From Paramarasmius palmivorus (taxonomy: Eukaryota > Basidiomycota > Agaricomycetes > Agaricales > Marasmiaceae): 64,000 bases of DNA. Of this stretch, positions 44,485 to 58,468 are shown one piece after another. Location: the NCBI GenBank assembly GCA_037176845.1, contig JAYKXP010000078.1, positions 62,001 to 126,000 on the forward strand, given 5' to 3'. The notes under the pieces were generated by a model that was not told the DNA's origin, did no database searches, and saw only the letters and a list, made by a program, of their open reading frames with translations. Position numbers and translations under genes: made by a program. Numbering within the stretch: the stretch's first letter is position 1; every line of letters begins with the position of its first letter.

Positions 44485-46969
44485 ATGACGACCCTCCGGA
44501 AGACTCCCGCGGTCAACCAAGCTCAAATCGAGCGGTTCCTGGCCCATACAACGTCACTTACAACTGCGCAAAAAGAGAATTACACTAGTGACATCGTCAA
44601 GTTTACTGTTACCGTTGCCGAGGCTGAGACCTTCGTACAAGAACGATCCCTTAAATGCAACTGGAATTGCACCAAACTCTGGGACCGTATAAACGACACT
44701 GGTAGAAAGAGGAAAGCTGCTGGAAATGGGGAAACAGGTGCGTGTAATGCAATCAATTCAATTAAACTTTAGGAGCTCATATCTATAATTAGGTACTGTC
44801 AAACGAGGACCTCCGAAAAAATGGGACTGGACAGAGCGCTGGGAATGTGACCATGCAGGAAGCTATCGAGACCGTCAAAGTACATCAATTTCCCCATCGA
44901 AGCGACGCCCAAATCGGCTCCACACCTCCAAGAAAGTGGACTGCTCAGCTTATTTTTGGATTCGCAAATTCATTGGCAAAGACGAGGTTGAAATTGAATA
45001 TGCCTGGGCACACCAGAACCATGAACTTGGATCAGTTGAGTCACTAAGTGGGCATGCACTTACACTACACGCAAAGGCATGGATCAGGCAAAAGGTGGAT
45101 GAAGGGCTTACTTGGGCTCAAATTCGGCCCTTGCTCAATGTTGACCAGGAGATTATAGATCATGTAAGTACCATTTTAAGCAATATTCGTCGTCCAAGCG
45201 CTAAATTACCTTGTAGATTGAAAGTGGTACATGTACTGATATCCCAGACCGGCTGCGCATCCTATATATGGATGTTTACAATGCTTTACGTCGTCGGCTA
45301 AAGGAAATTGCCCAGCTCGATGTTGATGGGCATAAAAGTCTCCAAATTTGGAAGGAGCGCCTGGAGGGAAAGGGGTATCGTGTTCTATATGAGACAGTTC
45401 GCGGTGCTGCAGCCAGTGAGCAAACATATATCTTTGTGTTAGTGTCACCTTGGCAACAGACTGTGAGTGCTTTTGAATTGAATGATTCAGCATATTCTGA
45501 TTAAATTGTTTGTTAGCTCCTGCAAAAGTACGCAAAGCTTGCGTGTTTAGACTCTACTCACAATACATGCTTCTCTGCTTCAGGGAAGGAGGAGAAAGCC
45601 TTTCTGTATACAGTAATTCTAAAGAATCTGAATACAGGCAAGGGTGTACCAGGGGCATTTATGTTCACACCAAGTGAAGCTCAGTACGCTATTGCGAACT
45701 TTGTTCAATGGTTGCGCTCATCCTTGAGCTTCCTATGCAATCAGTGGATGATCGATTGCTCGGATGCAGAAGCAGCAGCTCTACGTACGGCATGTGGGGA
45801 CGATGTAAAGATCTTCGTCTGTTTATGGCATGTTCTAAAGGCAGTCTCCGAGCAAGCGAAGAAGAAGCTGTCCATTCGGTGGAATTGCGATCGGCAGACT
45901 AAGGCAACTGAAAATCAAAGTCTCAGAGCTGAAGCTATAAGAGACTTTCAGAGCCTTGTTCATTGTCTTACCGAGGACGAGTTTGAGGAACGTTGGGATG
46001 ATATTCAAGAAAAGTACTACGATCACCGGGATTGGTTGGGATATCTACGCGGCGAGTGGATTCCGAAACGCGAGAGATGGTGTATGGCATGGCGGCAGGT
46101 AAGGACCGAAATTCTGGGGCCATAATTGATTTCTGATTGAGTTACATTCACCAGGACTGTCCACACTATCGGATTGAGACCAATAATTTGGTTGAGTCCT
46201 GGCACTGTCAGCTTAAAACCCATTACCTAGGGCTAATGCGGAGACAACGCGTCGATGTACTCTTACACATCTTGACCGAAAAAGTAGAACCGGACTTCCG
46301 CCGTGCAGATTTTCTGGTCAATTTTGGGTTTGAACGAGCGCGGCTATCAAAGGCTGAAGTTGCCAATCAAAGGCGTGCAAATGAGATTCCCAGCACTGAG
46401 CTTGAAAGCCGCGCCGACCACGCAGAGGAACTCACAGATAAGGTATGGGCTATCATTTGCTTACAAGATGTATCTCATCATTCTCATACCATGCACAGAC
46501 ACCTGATATCTACATACAATCCTTCACGGACACGAACACTTGGTACCGCGTTGGAATTACCGACATTATGGATTCTTCAGGAACCACGCGCTCAGTTATC
46601 ACGTCATGCGAATGCCCTGAATTCGAGCAGCATGAGGTAAAATGCAAACATATGTTCCTAGCTGGTCGGTTTACAGGGCTCGCTGTTCATCATATTGGTC
46701 GATATAATACCCAAAAACTCACCCTCACGGCATCCATTCCACCCCAGACACTAACCACAAATGACGAGGTGCGCCAAATTAAAACGGCGCAAATTTCGCG
46801 ACTCAATTCCGAGGGTAATACCATCACCAATCTCATCAATTCACTTGGGAAGATGGATTTGGATGCTGTTTCCCGCGAACAGCTTCAGAATGCAGAGTCG
46901 CAAATGATTTCCACCCGTAGAATACTATCAGATATTGTTTATATGCGTAAATTACATTCTACACAGTAG
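44485..46969 (+). CDS. MULE transposase with FAR1-like and SWIM zinc fingers, six exons
   Basis: Exons 44485-44737, 44793-45163, 45217-45462, 45517-46098, 46155-46442 and 46499-46969 join without a break to 736 residues, with every intron GT/AG (36-56 nt). An N-terminal WRKY/FAR1-like zinc finger is suggested by WECDHAGSY...DCSAYFWIRKF. The DDE core has Asp302 in ACLDSTHN, Asp370 in WMIDCSDAEAA and Glu498 in TNNLVESWH, the usual MULE pattern. A C-terminal SWIM finger has Cys617, Cys619, Cys629 and His631 (CECPEFEQHEVKCKH). It would bind the TIRs and cut and rejoin DNA. All expected residues are present, so it may be active. Confidence 0.93.
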
Positions 46970-47050
46970 ATACATGAACTTCATTCATTTTTCGGATGTT
47001 GAAGAGGGTGGGAAACGGAAGTTTTGTTGTGATCCGGCCGGCCGGCAGTG

Positions 47051-47089
47051 CCAAACAAAGCCAAATGCGTTCTGGAATTATGGCCGCCC
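47051..47089 (-). repeat. Right TIR of the MULE (39 bp)
   Basis: It is the inverted copy of 44282-44320 with three differences and is followed directly by the duplication at 47090-47098. Confidence 0.92.
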
Positions 47090-47098
47090 CTGACTTGC
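47090..47098. repeat. Target-site duplication CTGACTTGC, right copy
   Basis: It is an exact copy of 44273-44281. Confidence 0.92.
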
Positions 47099-49000
47099 TG
47101 GGTACAATCTTCGAAAAGCCGTTAACAGGTACCAGCGTGTCGAAGCTAGGAGATCTTCCCCTGGTCATTGTTCCGAGTCAAAGTAGCGACTCTTCATACA
47201 CAAGATAGTATCCGAGATCGCTGGACCAGGTATTGCTTCAGGTGGAGTTGAAGAAATAAAGCAGAAAAACACTCACCAGGCATGTAAAAGACGAAATCCC
47301 CGCTTTGCCAACATAACGATTGTGTTGTGCTTCCATGAAGATCCGCGACTGAAGTTTTAATGATGTATAGTGGTGGAAGGGCACAGGATCCGGCGTGGGG
47401 TGTCCTGAGAGGTCATGGGTGATTCGCCAATTCATGATTAGGCATTCATACTCGGCCGCGGCAACATTGTCTCTACGCTGGTCAATTCCTTGACATAGTA
47501 GCCGTAAGACTAGGCCACAATGGATTCCCAAATGACTGGTCGCCCTGCAAGTTCCACATGAAACCCTTAGCGTGTCAGTTAGTACTACTAGAGATGCAAG
47601 GTAACGGTTACTTACCAATGACAATTAGGGGAACATCATCACGGCTTTCCACCAAAAACTTCATCTTCATCCAAGCTTCAAAGCTGCTGGTCTTGAGAAT
47701 AGAGCCGAAGGTGCTTGGCCAGTAAGAGACATTGCGCCGCCAGCCAGTGGTTCAAGGAAATGGTACCGTCTACGATGCTGGTGACCATGTGATATTTCAG
47801 AGAGAAGCAGAGTACGCCCAACAGAACGCCAAATGTTCATCTACGGGCATGAGTACCCGAATCGACGACCAGGGAACTGGCGCGGAAAGCCTCCAAGGCA
47901 AAGCATATCCTTGGTTTTGTAGATACTAGACGTCGCTACGAAGCACATAGTATCAGTAGGACACACGGAGAAAGCAAGAGAAATACCCACCGAAAGGTGA
48001 GGATCTTCCATTCAATCATTCGCCCGTAAATCCAACATCCGACTCGTAACGGTGAGCATTTGTGATAACTTGAGGTACCGAGACCATCTTGATGCTCTGA
48101 GGCGAGGGTCGAGAAGACGCTGATGTAAGCAACGTCAAGTTCCAAATTCGGTCTTCCAGATGAGGTGTAAAATCGCTGGTCAGCGAGAATGGTGCGGCGT
48201 GGTCGAGTGAATGGGTGATGTTACCTGGACGAGTACCCTTTCAACGGCCGAAATTACTGTTGAAACCAAAGCCATGCCAACCTTTCATCCATACTCCAAT
48301 CCCAACCTACACCCAGATGCGAGTTGGGATCATAGGAAGCGGAGCATGTGTAGCCCATAATGCAGGATGAATGCATCAACACCCTGAGGAACCACTGCGA
48401 AAACGAGGAGCTCTGGCCCAGAAAAAGCGCCAGCATGTGGTGTTCCTGGATAGAGGTTACCTCGACACCTCTCATGCACAAGGACACCAATAACATGCGG
48501 CAGACCTGAGAGCCCAAATCTTGGTGCTAGAAATCGCCATATCCAAACAACCTGCATTCCCGCATCCTATGACTCAGAAACCATGCCTACACCCACGCCG
48601 ACACCGGTGAAGCAGCCGCTGAACGTTACAAGGTTGATGAACACCTGGATGATGACTCGATGCCTCGGAACCCATGCTCGAGGTCAGGATTCGAGGTATG
48701 GGATGGGGAAAAGAAGTTGTGGGGGGTGCAGGGGGTGCAGGGGTTGGGAAACGAATAGAACGTTGGCACTAGTGGCTGTTGTCGGGAGGTATCATGTAGC
48801 CCTAGGGATGAAGGCGTTCTGGGATCTTTCGTGTGGTTGAGCTGTTATGGAACCCCTTTGAGGCGCTGTAGATAACATAGTGTTAGGAAAACGCGCTGAA
48901 AAGGGAGGGAAAAAGGGGAGCCGCTCACCTCTAAAACGGATTAATCAGACTGTAAACCAAAGCTTAGTCCCCAGCGGCATGAATATCTTTGGAACAACAT
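47099..49000. repeat. Array unit 2 block after the MULE
   Basis: 47200-47330 parallels 53440-53550. 47520-48200 parallels 28080-28750, including GCAAATGTTCATCTACGGGC-type strings. 48220-48800 parallels 29100-30180. No intact gene is seen. A GGGGTGCA minisatellite-like run lies at 48720-48745. Confidence 0.5.
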
Positions 49001-51000
49001 AAGCATACAGAAGAAAACACAATGCCAAAGTGCACGCACCGTTGGGGACGAAGACAAAAAATCTATCAGGGCACAAAACGAAGGTTCGGCGCCCAGAGTA
49101 GAAGGCAAAGAATCCGTTTGTTGCAAGGAACGATCAGCCTCGAGGTGGAAGGCTCTACACGTGCGGCGAGAACGATGCCTCGAGGCTGCTTCTTGCTATC
49201 GCGTCGTCTATAGACCGAGAACGACTACAGCACTACCGGCTGCAGTTATAGCCTCTGTGTCTAGGGTACACTGCGGAACACCGGGATTGGAGGTCGCTGA
49301 AGGCGTAGACGACTGGAAGGACGAATCGTTTTCAAAGGCAAGACTCCCGAGTGCATTACGTCTTGAAAGTCGGCGATCATGAATACGACCAATCGGAGCC
49401 TTCGAGTGGGCAATCCAAGATTTTGGAAGATCCTGGGGTATCCAAGACGATATCCACCCCTGTGAAAAGTAAGCAGTCAGCATGGCTTTTTGACACCTAT
49501 TGCCTTGAAGGACATACCTTGTCAAAGGACAACCCCATAGAACGACGTGAGGTTTCATCACCACAGAGCCCCAGATACTCGAACGCCCATGTCCCAAGGA
49601 TTCAGGAAAGGTAGCCGATCGAGCTCGTTCAACATCGATGAAACTTGAATACCAAGGGCAGCGGCTGAGCTATATCCACAGGCGCTGCAGGATGCTTGAT
49701 GGTTAGGTGGGGCTGCTCGGGCTTTGACTTGCGAGCTCCTGATATACTGACTGTGAACGAAAGATACAATATCAGCCAAAGCCCAAAAACACGCCAAGAA
49801 CACCCACCGAACGTTCTGCCGTATTCCTAGCCCCAATAAGACAGGCTCGTAGGGTACGCCTCCTTCTACGAGCCGTTCGCAGAGCCGTGAATGTCGACGA
49901 TGGAAAAAGGGAAAGTTGGGTTTGGATGACGGTATTGAAAGGTCGCCATGTATGTCCCATAAAACGGCTAGTGGCTGCCAGCTACCACATTCTGATGCAA
50001 CCTAACGATCTCTCCGCAACAACTCGTGGCGAGATGGTGTTCTGGTGTTCCCAGTTCCTGCAAAATATCGCCTATATCCTCGTCGACAATGGTAAAGCAA
50101 CCGCTGAACGTTACAAGGTCCATGAACGTCTAAATGACGACTTGCCACCTTGGAGTTCGAGTTTGAATTCAGGGTTGGAGGTATGGGATGGGGGTGTGAA
50201 GGTGTAGGGGTGTGTAGGGGTGTATGTAGGGTGTAGGGCTCAGCAAGCCAGTAGAGTTAGCTGTCGCGCTTTTTGTCGGGGGTGATCATGTGGAACTGGG
50301 CATAAAGGCGTTCTAGGATCCTTGGGGAGACTGTGTGGGGCTAGAGTTCCTTTTTTCCGACGCTGTAGATAAGGTGTCAGGAAAACGCGTTGAAATGGGG
50401 AAAAAGGGGAGACTGTTCACCTAAATATACCTCTAAAATGCGATTCTTGACCAAAACCAATACTCTGAACCCTTCCTACGCTCGATAGCCCTCTCGTTAC
50501 CGACTGCCGCACACCAGAAGCTCGCTCGTGCCCGGATAGAGTATGGGAGACAGGCTTGGTTGGGGAAGAGGAAGCAGAAAGGGAACTGGGGCAGGATGGT
50601 TTGCCGAATACGGCTGAGAAGACACTAGCTAAAGTGCCTGAGGCGAAGCTCAGAAAGGAGAACGGAGTGGAGGTATTTCGATTCGATCTTGAGTGCGAGT
50701 GAGTGATGGATGTACGGAGCCAGGCGGTTAAGCTTGTGCGGAGGACGTGAAGCGGGCTGGGTGTTGGAGAGCATTTTGGAAAGCGGATAGAGCATCATTG
50801 AAGATATAATAATCGAAATATTGATGGCTTGTAACTGTACTTGGGTAGGAAGAGGCATAAGGAACGCGAAAAACGTTGAGTAAAAACGGCGTACATTCCG
50901 AAAGTGAAATTTTCAGGTTTTGGGTGTTCCATCTTCAATTCTGTTGAGTGGCTGGAGGTATGTCAGAGTCGAAATGGTGTAGAATGTAATGATGGTACGC
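49001..51000 (-). repeat. Array unit 2 block, paralogous to 24600-26770
   Basis: It shares the GATACCTTGTCAAAGGA region (49517; 25020) and the CACGCCAAGAACACCCACC region (49790; 25305) with unit 1. Minus-strand frames are broken relative to that copy. 50195-50245 is a short TGTAGGGG-type minisatellite. No complete gene is supported. Confidence 0.5.
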
Positions 51001-54000
51001 ACTGGTACTGAACGTACTGAACGTTGAACGATTGCAAGGCGCTGGTTTTGGGGAAAGAGGAAAGAGAAATGCCGGCGGCAAACCGTGCTTACACTTTGAC
51101 CACCATGATCATCTGCCGGCAACACGCTCTACCCATTCTCAGGTCAAAATCACGCGTAGTGCAGACTCGGAACTAATGCCCCCATGGCTATGAATAAGGT
51201 GCGCTTACAATGATCAACTCGTTTTCCTGCTTTCATGATCTCGACCTTCAAGCTTGGCCTCGAAGGCTGAAGCCCTTCAACATCGAAACTCGATATTCGG
51301 AGGTTTCATGTCCGGTCTCAATCCAACCAATACCGCCTCCGATTATATTATCCACGAGCCTCTCCAAAGGCGAATGGAATGGAAGCTCATTGGGGAGTAA
51401 CCATGAAAGCCGTAGTTTCCACGTCAACAACGATACTGAGGAGAGCCGGAGATCGAACGTATGTTCTTCCTACTAGTCATATACCCAATCTTACCGTCTT
51501 ATATCATAGCTTCGATGCATTCAGCGTGAGAGCAGAGAATTATTATCTCGTAACCAAAGCGCATGCAAGACCTTGGAGGATATGGATACGCCATTTTATC
51601 CCACTATTCATGCACATTGGCCGCACATTTACTGTTTCCGGTGCCTCCTGTCGTTCATCTCATACAATACACACATGGTCCTCATACCAAACCTTCCGCA
51701 GTGTGTGTACAAGTATGACCGACGCCCTTGGCCAATCTCGAACGATAACGGTCACTCAATTGTACCTTACAGGTACACAAGAACGCGAGAATCCGTCAGC
51801 GAAGCGTTCGAGCAAGACAAGAAACGACGCACCTGTACTTTAAAGGCTCAGGCTGGAGGCCACTCTGGGGTTGGTATCGTCGGTGAAAATCAGCTGCTAG
51901 AGTCGTCACGGTTCTCCTTGCTCCATGGTACACCACCAAGCTGGAAGATCATAGGCCGTGATAGCTCCGACGTTTGAGAGGCTTGTCTGACAAACTAGGT
52001 CACGAGTCACGACGGTACTGCCAGCTGATAATGAAAGGGCAGAACCTTCAATTCAGTTTCATGTCGTTCAACGAAACTTGGATGTCATTCTGGCCTCTTT
52101 CGCGGCTCGCTGACCAAATACAAGGTACGTTTGTCAGTTTTGAAGCTTCAACCAAGGTTTAACTCATCGCTAGCCTTCATAGAATCAATATAGCTCAGGA
52201 TATCATCTCAGGTATCCATTATTCAGGTCAAACTCGATACTTCTCGCCTGGTAGCTTCAATTCCAACACCACTGACTATACCTGAAGACCGAAGCCCAGA
52301 GTCTCAGAGGAGGCATCCGGAAAGATCATCTTCGTGAGCATTGGGATCACAACCTTCAAGATACTAGCGGATATCTCGGAGAATCAGAGACTAAAGGCGT
52401 GTTCCTTCTATCAGTCATTGACTCAGTCTTACCGTCTGACCAGAGCCTCAGCACGCTCAGCGCAAGGAAGGGGAGATTAAGAGATGGAATAGTTCGGTCT
52501 CGGTCTCGGAGGACACGGATACATTGTATAATCCTATTGTTCAGGCACATATGCCGCGACATACAATGTGGGCGAGACATCCTGTTACTAATGCCAAATG
52601 GTATACAATTCAAGCTACAATTCAAGCTCGTTTCAGTACGACCAAACCTCCTGCGTTACGCTGTTCATAAGGTCTATCGATGCCTTCGAGTTGAGTCTGG
52701 CCAAACCCTATCAAACTTAGGCCGCAAGGTAGCGGGAGCTAGCCATCGGAGCCCCGGAGCGAGATGGCAGGATATGACATACCAATGCATGTCCTGTTAA
52801 TAAATGACATTGTTTTGTGTCATGTCCCAGGTTCGACATCCGTCAGCGAGAACCGGCATAGCGAATTACCCAAGCCCGTACGTTTTTCGCGTCTAACGGA
52901 CTCAAAGCAACCAGCAAGAACAGCCAATTGAGGAGCTGAGCTTGGACTTGAGCCATGGGGTACGCGGACCTTCATGTTTCCTGAGAATACGAGGTGTCGA
53001 TGAGGATCGAAGATACATCGGTGGTGGTTGAATCCAACGGTTCTAGATCCCCTCCAGACGTGTAGAGAATTCCGTCGAACAAGGCGTTACTAACGAGGCG
53101 GCATTAGCAATAGTTCAAAAGTAACAAAACAGCAAAAGTATTCACCATACGCCCACGGTCCAACCTCAAACAAATAAAACTTTCATCCAAGCCGCGCAAT
53201 TCATTTCCGAAGCAGTTCACCCAACGTGTTATCCCAGTAGACATGGTCGTAATATCGACAAGGTTGATAACGACGGCATGCTCAAAGCCTAGAACGATTT
53301 GAAATGGGCTAGACTACAGAGCCGTCCCATTGAAACTGTGGCCTTGCTCGCTCCGGCCTGGGACATCCATGAGAAGGTACGGTGTATTATCAAAAGTCCT
53401 TTACAGGTTACCATCAGATCCATCTTCACTCAAGATAGTAATTGCTGCGATAGATACGGCTTAAGGTGGGGAGCTGAAGGAAGAAGACGGAGAAACAATC
53501 ACCAGCGATGCAGAACACCGTCACTGCTTCGTCAATATAGCCTTCCATGAAGATCTGCGGTTGAAGATGACAACGTGCATTTGAAAGTACGTCAGGCTCA
53601 GAAACTGGGTGTTGCATCGATGGCAACGTACCACGAACACAAAGCCTATCCACCAGCTGCCAACGAACCACCCAATCCACAACCAACCTAAACCGGAAGA
53701 GCTGAAACCTGTCGGGGAACTCGGGGATGTCGATGTCATGATTCTCCCTCGAAGAAATATCACTCGCTATCTTCTTGCCCTGTCCGCTGAAGCGCCAACA
53801 TGTGGATACTCGAAATCCGGAGCAAACAGCGGTGCTCAAAGCAAGATTGAGAGGAATGGTCAGGGTGTAGGGTTCGAAATATTCGTTTTGGGGGTATCGG
53901 TCCGATGAGGATGACCGCTAGCGATTGCAGTATTTTGTACGAGAACGCCTTGGGGTAAGAGTGATGGCATGGTAGAGTAAACGGCACAGTTTCATGGACC

Positions 54001-54400
54001 AGATAGTGTGGCTTCGCAAAGACGGCGGCCTCCATCCAGCCTTCCTATGGCGCGAAAATTTCGTCTACGGAGGCATCCAAATCGATGTATCAAGGAAACA
54101 ATACATTGGCGCATGTAGTCTTCAAGGCGAATTGTGAATCCTCGACTGTCTGGTTGTCACTGAATCACGGTATGAGCGAGACGCGTGAAGAAATCAAGAA
54201 AGGTACTCACTGAAAGGTGATGATAGTCCTCTATTCAATGTAATTGCCCGTATAGCCAGCCTCCGAGTCGTAATGGTGCGCAGCTTTGATGAACAGAAAT
54301 ACCAAGGTCGTATCTGCCATCCCGATGTTGCTTAGCTTGGATTATGCATGCTCTTCCGCTTGAGTTCCTAACGAAAGACCGAGTATGAGATGTTACACAG
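51001..54400. repeat. Array unit 2 block with GCCGGCGGC landmark, no intact gene
   Basis: 51060-51180 matches the landmark sub-units at 26860 and 30950. 51460-51620 parallels 27360 and 31370. 52080-52750 parallels 42900-43600, with an exon reading SRLADQIQGTFVSFEAST preserved at both places. 53280-53550 looks like the empty counterpart of the MULE site. 54130-54350 parallels 28460-28700. Confidence 0.5.
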
Positions 54401-57400
54401 ACAGGAACGTATACTGAGGGCTTACCGAATCTCCCAATTTGACCCATGAGCAAGACATACTTGCGTATCCCAGAGCGCAAAACCGACACGGTTCTATCCG
54501 CGTTTATTGTATACAGGAAATCTAGCATTAGATCATCTGGAGAGAAAGTTAGGAATCAAGGAGCTACCGCAAGTACCGCAGAAGTATCAGTACCTTGGAA
54601 CGATCATCTTCAGCTCGCTCTCGGTGAAGATGGCCCCTTCTCCCAACCTTTTCCCGTTCAAATGAGATTATGATGGTCGAAAAAAGTGGCATCTCGTTGT
54701 GCTAAAAAGACTGCCAGCAAAAAGAAAAGCTGCACGCGAAGAAGCAGGACATACCATCGTGTGATCATAGACTTTCGGTAATAGTATCGACACCATGAGG
54801 TCAAACACCTTTGGTGAGCCTTCTATGCCAAGAACGCCCACATCAAGGCGTCGCCTACACCTGCAAAGGTATCGATAAGACGACTTCAAGAGCTAAATGA
54901 AGCCTCAGAAAACACTCCAGCTGAGTTCCGAGCTTTAGATAGAACTTTGGAGTTGCGAGATAAGCAAGAGCCGAACTGCGGGTCATGTCGAGATAGACGG
55001 AAAGCAAGCTATCGATATCCCGGATCCGACTATGTAGTGATATTTGACTGCCTCAGACAATGAGACATTTGAGCTCGTTGGTTTGACTTCAACACTGAAG
55101 CTGGGAGCATCTGAGGATGTCAGTAAAACGCGCCGAGAAACCGGGAAAAGCATTCACCGGATTCACCCTAGTTTTATCAATAGTTCCAACCTAATCGTCG
55201 ACACAAGTACACATTTATGACCGGTCTATAATGCATTGTAAGTACATGGTCTTTCAAGCGAGATGTACATACCTTTTTGCCAAATAGCCGTGTTGTGAAC
55301 AAGGTGATGGTTTTGGGGAAAGGAGCGCCGGCGGCTCTCACGGTGCTTCCTTGCACTTGACCACCACCTCTTTCCTCAAACATCTCACAACGTCGCCACC
55401 AGCCAATGTGGAGGAACAAAATGAAGATGTTTCTGCCCACACATTCGGTCCATTAGCAGCTCTACTCTATAACGGTACGCTCAACAGTTACATGTTCATC
55501 ATTTTTGGCTCTGACGCCTTGAAGCTCAGCAGGACCGATTTCAAGCTAGAACCAGGGCAAGAATTAGCTATCTGAGCTTCGGAACTGGTACGTTTTTTCC
55601 ACCTCCACGTCTTTCAACGCGGCTCAATCCACCTACGCATGTAGAAGCCTAGACACCGAAACAACACCGAACCGATACCTCCATCTCCTTCCCAGACACG
55701 CTTTCCCGGGCCCAACCTCAACTGTACTGCCTCCTCCGCTCTCTCCTCCTCCAAAAAATCCTCGTCGCATGTCAGGCAAACCATCCCCGTCGCGTTTCCA
55801 ACCACACTCCTTCTGGACATCAACGAACTCCGAGTCCGAGCAAAAACTGACCACCCGGTTACCGCTCCCTTTTCTCGTGTATCCTGAACAGCACGAAAGG
55901 GAAGGTCTACGACAATGATCAGGCTGAGCTATAGGGGAAGATTGGAGTGGTAGAATGGATGCTGCTGTCGTTAACGTTGCCTGGAAATACTCCAAAGGTC
56001 AGTGCTCTACCACACCTCTCGGAGCGATTTTTATTGACGCTATCTACAACGACAATTTCCTCAGTCAAATAAACGACCATGTAACTCCTTCTTGCACACA
56101 TCACTTCCCCATACACCACCAAAAAGACTAGTCCACTCCTGGATTGCAACAAAGGCCTACTATCACTCCCCTATCACATTTCCCTTCAAACCGCTATTAC
56201 CCCAAGCATTCACTGTGCCATACGCGGCTTTGTCCACGTCAACGCGTTTGGTGGTCATTCGACTAGCTCTGGGTGTTGGCCAGGAACGTTGCCTCTGTGA
56301 ACCCTTGTTGAAAGGTTGGAGGACCGAGTAGAGCAGATAATGCTAGGCTTCGAGCGGGTTAGGCGTAACGATGCTCAATATTCAACGCCGAGAGCACCGC
56401 CAATATCATTTTCAAGGCGAGGCCTTGAACCTCGAAGTCGCGAGAGCACCAGACGTCTACATCTTTTCCGGAACCCTCACAGACATGACGACATTCGCAT
56501 AGGCGGTTGGACACTGGTGGTATCAGTACCCAACGCTCCTGGCCAACTTGTAACACTGCACATGCAATACCAAGATCCTCGTCTATTTCTCCCGAGTAGC
56601 ATCACAGCGGCTTGATCGCCAGGCACCACCTAGGCGTTTGCCCTAGCGTCATCGAGTAGTTCTATCCAAGGACAGAACTGGCCAGCAACGCAGGTGTCTT
56701 CTTTCTGAAGTATCACCAATGAAACCGCCGAGCAGATCCCAGCAACCCTTCCGAATTCCTGAACTCTTGATTCTGTGGCTGCACCTGGAAGCTAAACATT
56801 CAAGGCTTAGCTTCCATATCCGATTCTTCTTCCAACTCGCTAGCACCATCCGAAGAACATCCGTCTCGAGCTCAAAGGTGTCAACTCCGACAACGTCGGC
56901 CTTTTGCGCTTGAACCGGTACTTACGAGCTCACGTCCAAGGTATGTACTCTTCTCCACTCGTTAACTCTTACTGATCATAATCTGGACCATTAGGGCATG
57001 ATACTCTGACTCGATTACATCGTAGGCTGCAAGGCACCAGTTGTGGTTAATACGTCTCGCCTGAAGAACGTGGGTCCCCGTCAAATGCCATCATCACAAC
57101 TAGGCCATCTCGGAGGTCATCTCGTACACAAGAAGGTGCTTAGTAAACGTCGATAGGCGTTTTGAAGGCCTTGAGGTGAGCAGTATGTTCTATTTCATGG
57201 GCTAGAGGTCATGAACTTGCAAGTTTCAGAGTTCAGGTCCGAATGGGTCTTATCTCCGCACGAGGTGAGTACTCCCTACCACCACATTTCTTCTCGCTTT
57301 CTCATTCTCAACTCCACAGCAATTGTAAGAACCCAGACTTGTCACAGGTTTGGAAACCATTCAGCAACTGCGACCGCTTACCTCGCCTGTGATTTCGAAT

Positions 57401-58468
57401 ACTACGAAACGTGCACAAGGGGTATGCCGACCAACGTGCAACGTTCAACTCCCGAGCCCCACTTCGTTGACGGGAAGGACAAGAACATGCCTCCGTAGCC
57501 CAATATACCTCTTCCCTCGACCGCCGAAACCATCTACGACCTGGGTGCCGATGTTCTCATCGGTCAAAGGTGTTACCTATACACTCCAACATGCGACACC
57601 GAGATTGACCTAGTTTCGGTCGTGTGGATTGAGGTACAAACACACCGCGTGGCTTCCGCAGTGGCATATTATTATAGTACCACCGCCGTTTCTTCCGTCA
57701 TAACCATCACCTCGTTTCCGTGTCCAGTTATACGCGGTCGTAGAGCGGTACGTTCAGCCGTTTCTTATGCACCATCTTCGGATCTAACGTACCTTCAAGT
57801 AGCGAAAAAGAACATCCAAGGCATAGCAAGATTGAACGATGCACAAGGGAATTGTGCGCTCCTCATATCGCTGTCGATTCTCAAGCTTCTGATTGATACC
57901 GCATCACCTATCATGGCTCGATTGGTCTCAATGTGAACCCAAACATGCCCCTTCGATGCTCCGTGGTGAATGTGCTTCGGGAATCAACGGAGAACATTCC
58001 CCTGGACGACAGTATAGAAAGGTGAGGTTGTATGATCTCGATGCGTTAATAGTGCTGATGCTGTCGTTCCGTTCACTAGCAGGAAGTTCAAATAAAGTCA
58101 AAACCAAACTTTCGTAACGCCGTATCCATTATAAGGTCAGCGTATATGATGACCTAGACCTCAGACAGTAAATGGCGCTACTAGTGCGTCAACGACAGGC
58201 AAGGTACGTACGTTTCTACAGTTCCGGTTGTTGCTTTAGGCTATGAGACTAACTCACTGCCTAGATGTCGTTCTTCAGACTACCGCCGGCGGGTTGATTT
58301 GTTGGCTAGCTCCGGGGTTTAAACTATGTGTCTTCGAGCTATACGTCCCGGTAATACCGATACGATACGATACAGTGACAACGAAGGCACGTATACAGAC
58401 ATACAATCTGATGTACACTATCACTATGATGAATACAAACATTCTCTTCCGCTCAAGAACGTTGCTAC
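54401..58468. repeat. Array unit 2 block downstream of the DUF6535 gene, collinear with 32751-36944
   Basis: It aligns end to end with the unit 1 block at about 80% by eye. The last 250 bp (58200-58468) are the most similar part. An empty target for the 3.58-kb transposon lies near 55030 (GGATCCGACTATGTAG). No complete gene is found. Confidence 0.6.

Larger units (their letters stand above)
44282..47089 (+). mobile_element. Mutator-like element (MULE), 2808 bp, intact
   Basis: Its 39-bp terminal inverted repeats (44282-44320 and 47051-47089) match at 36 of 39 positions. A perfect 9-bp duplication CTGACTTGC flanks it. It carries one six-exon transposase gene with no disabling change. The paralogous site near 53370 appears empty. 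Together these indicate a recent, potentially autonomous insertion. Confidence 0.95.

Noticed and set aside
50195..50245. Telomere-like repeat (TGTAGGGG units)
   Set aside because: Short, irregular and internal; the repeat is not TTAGGG and flanking array sequence continues on both sides.
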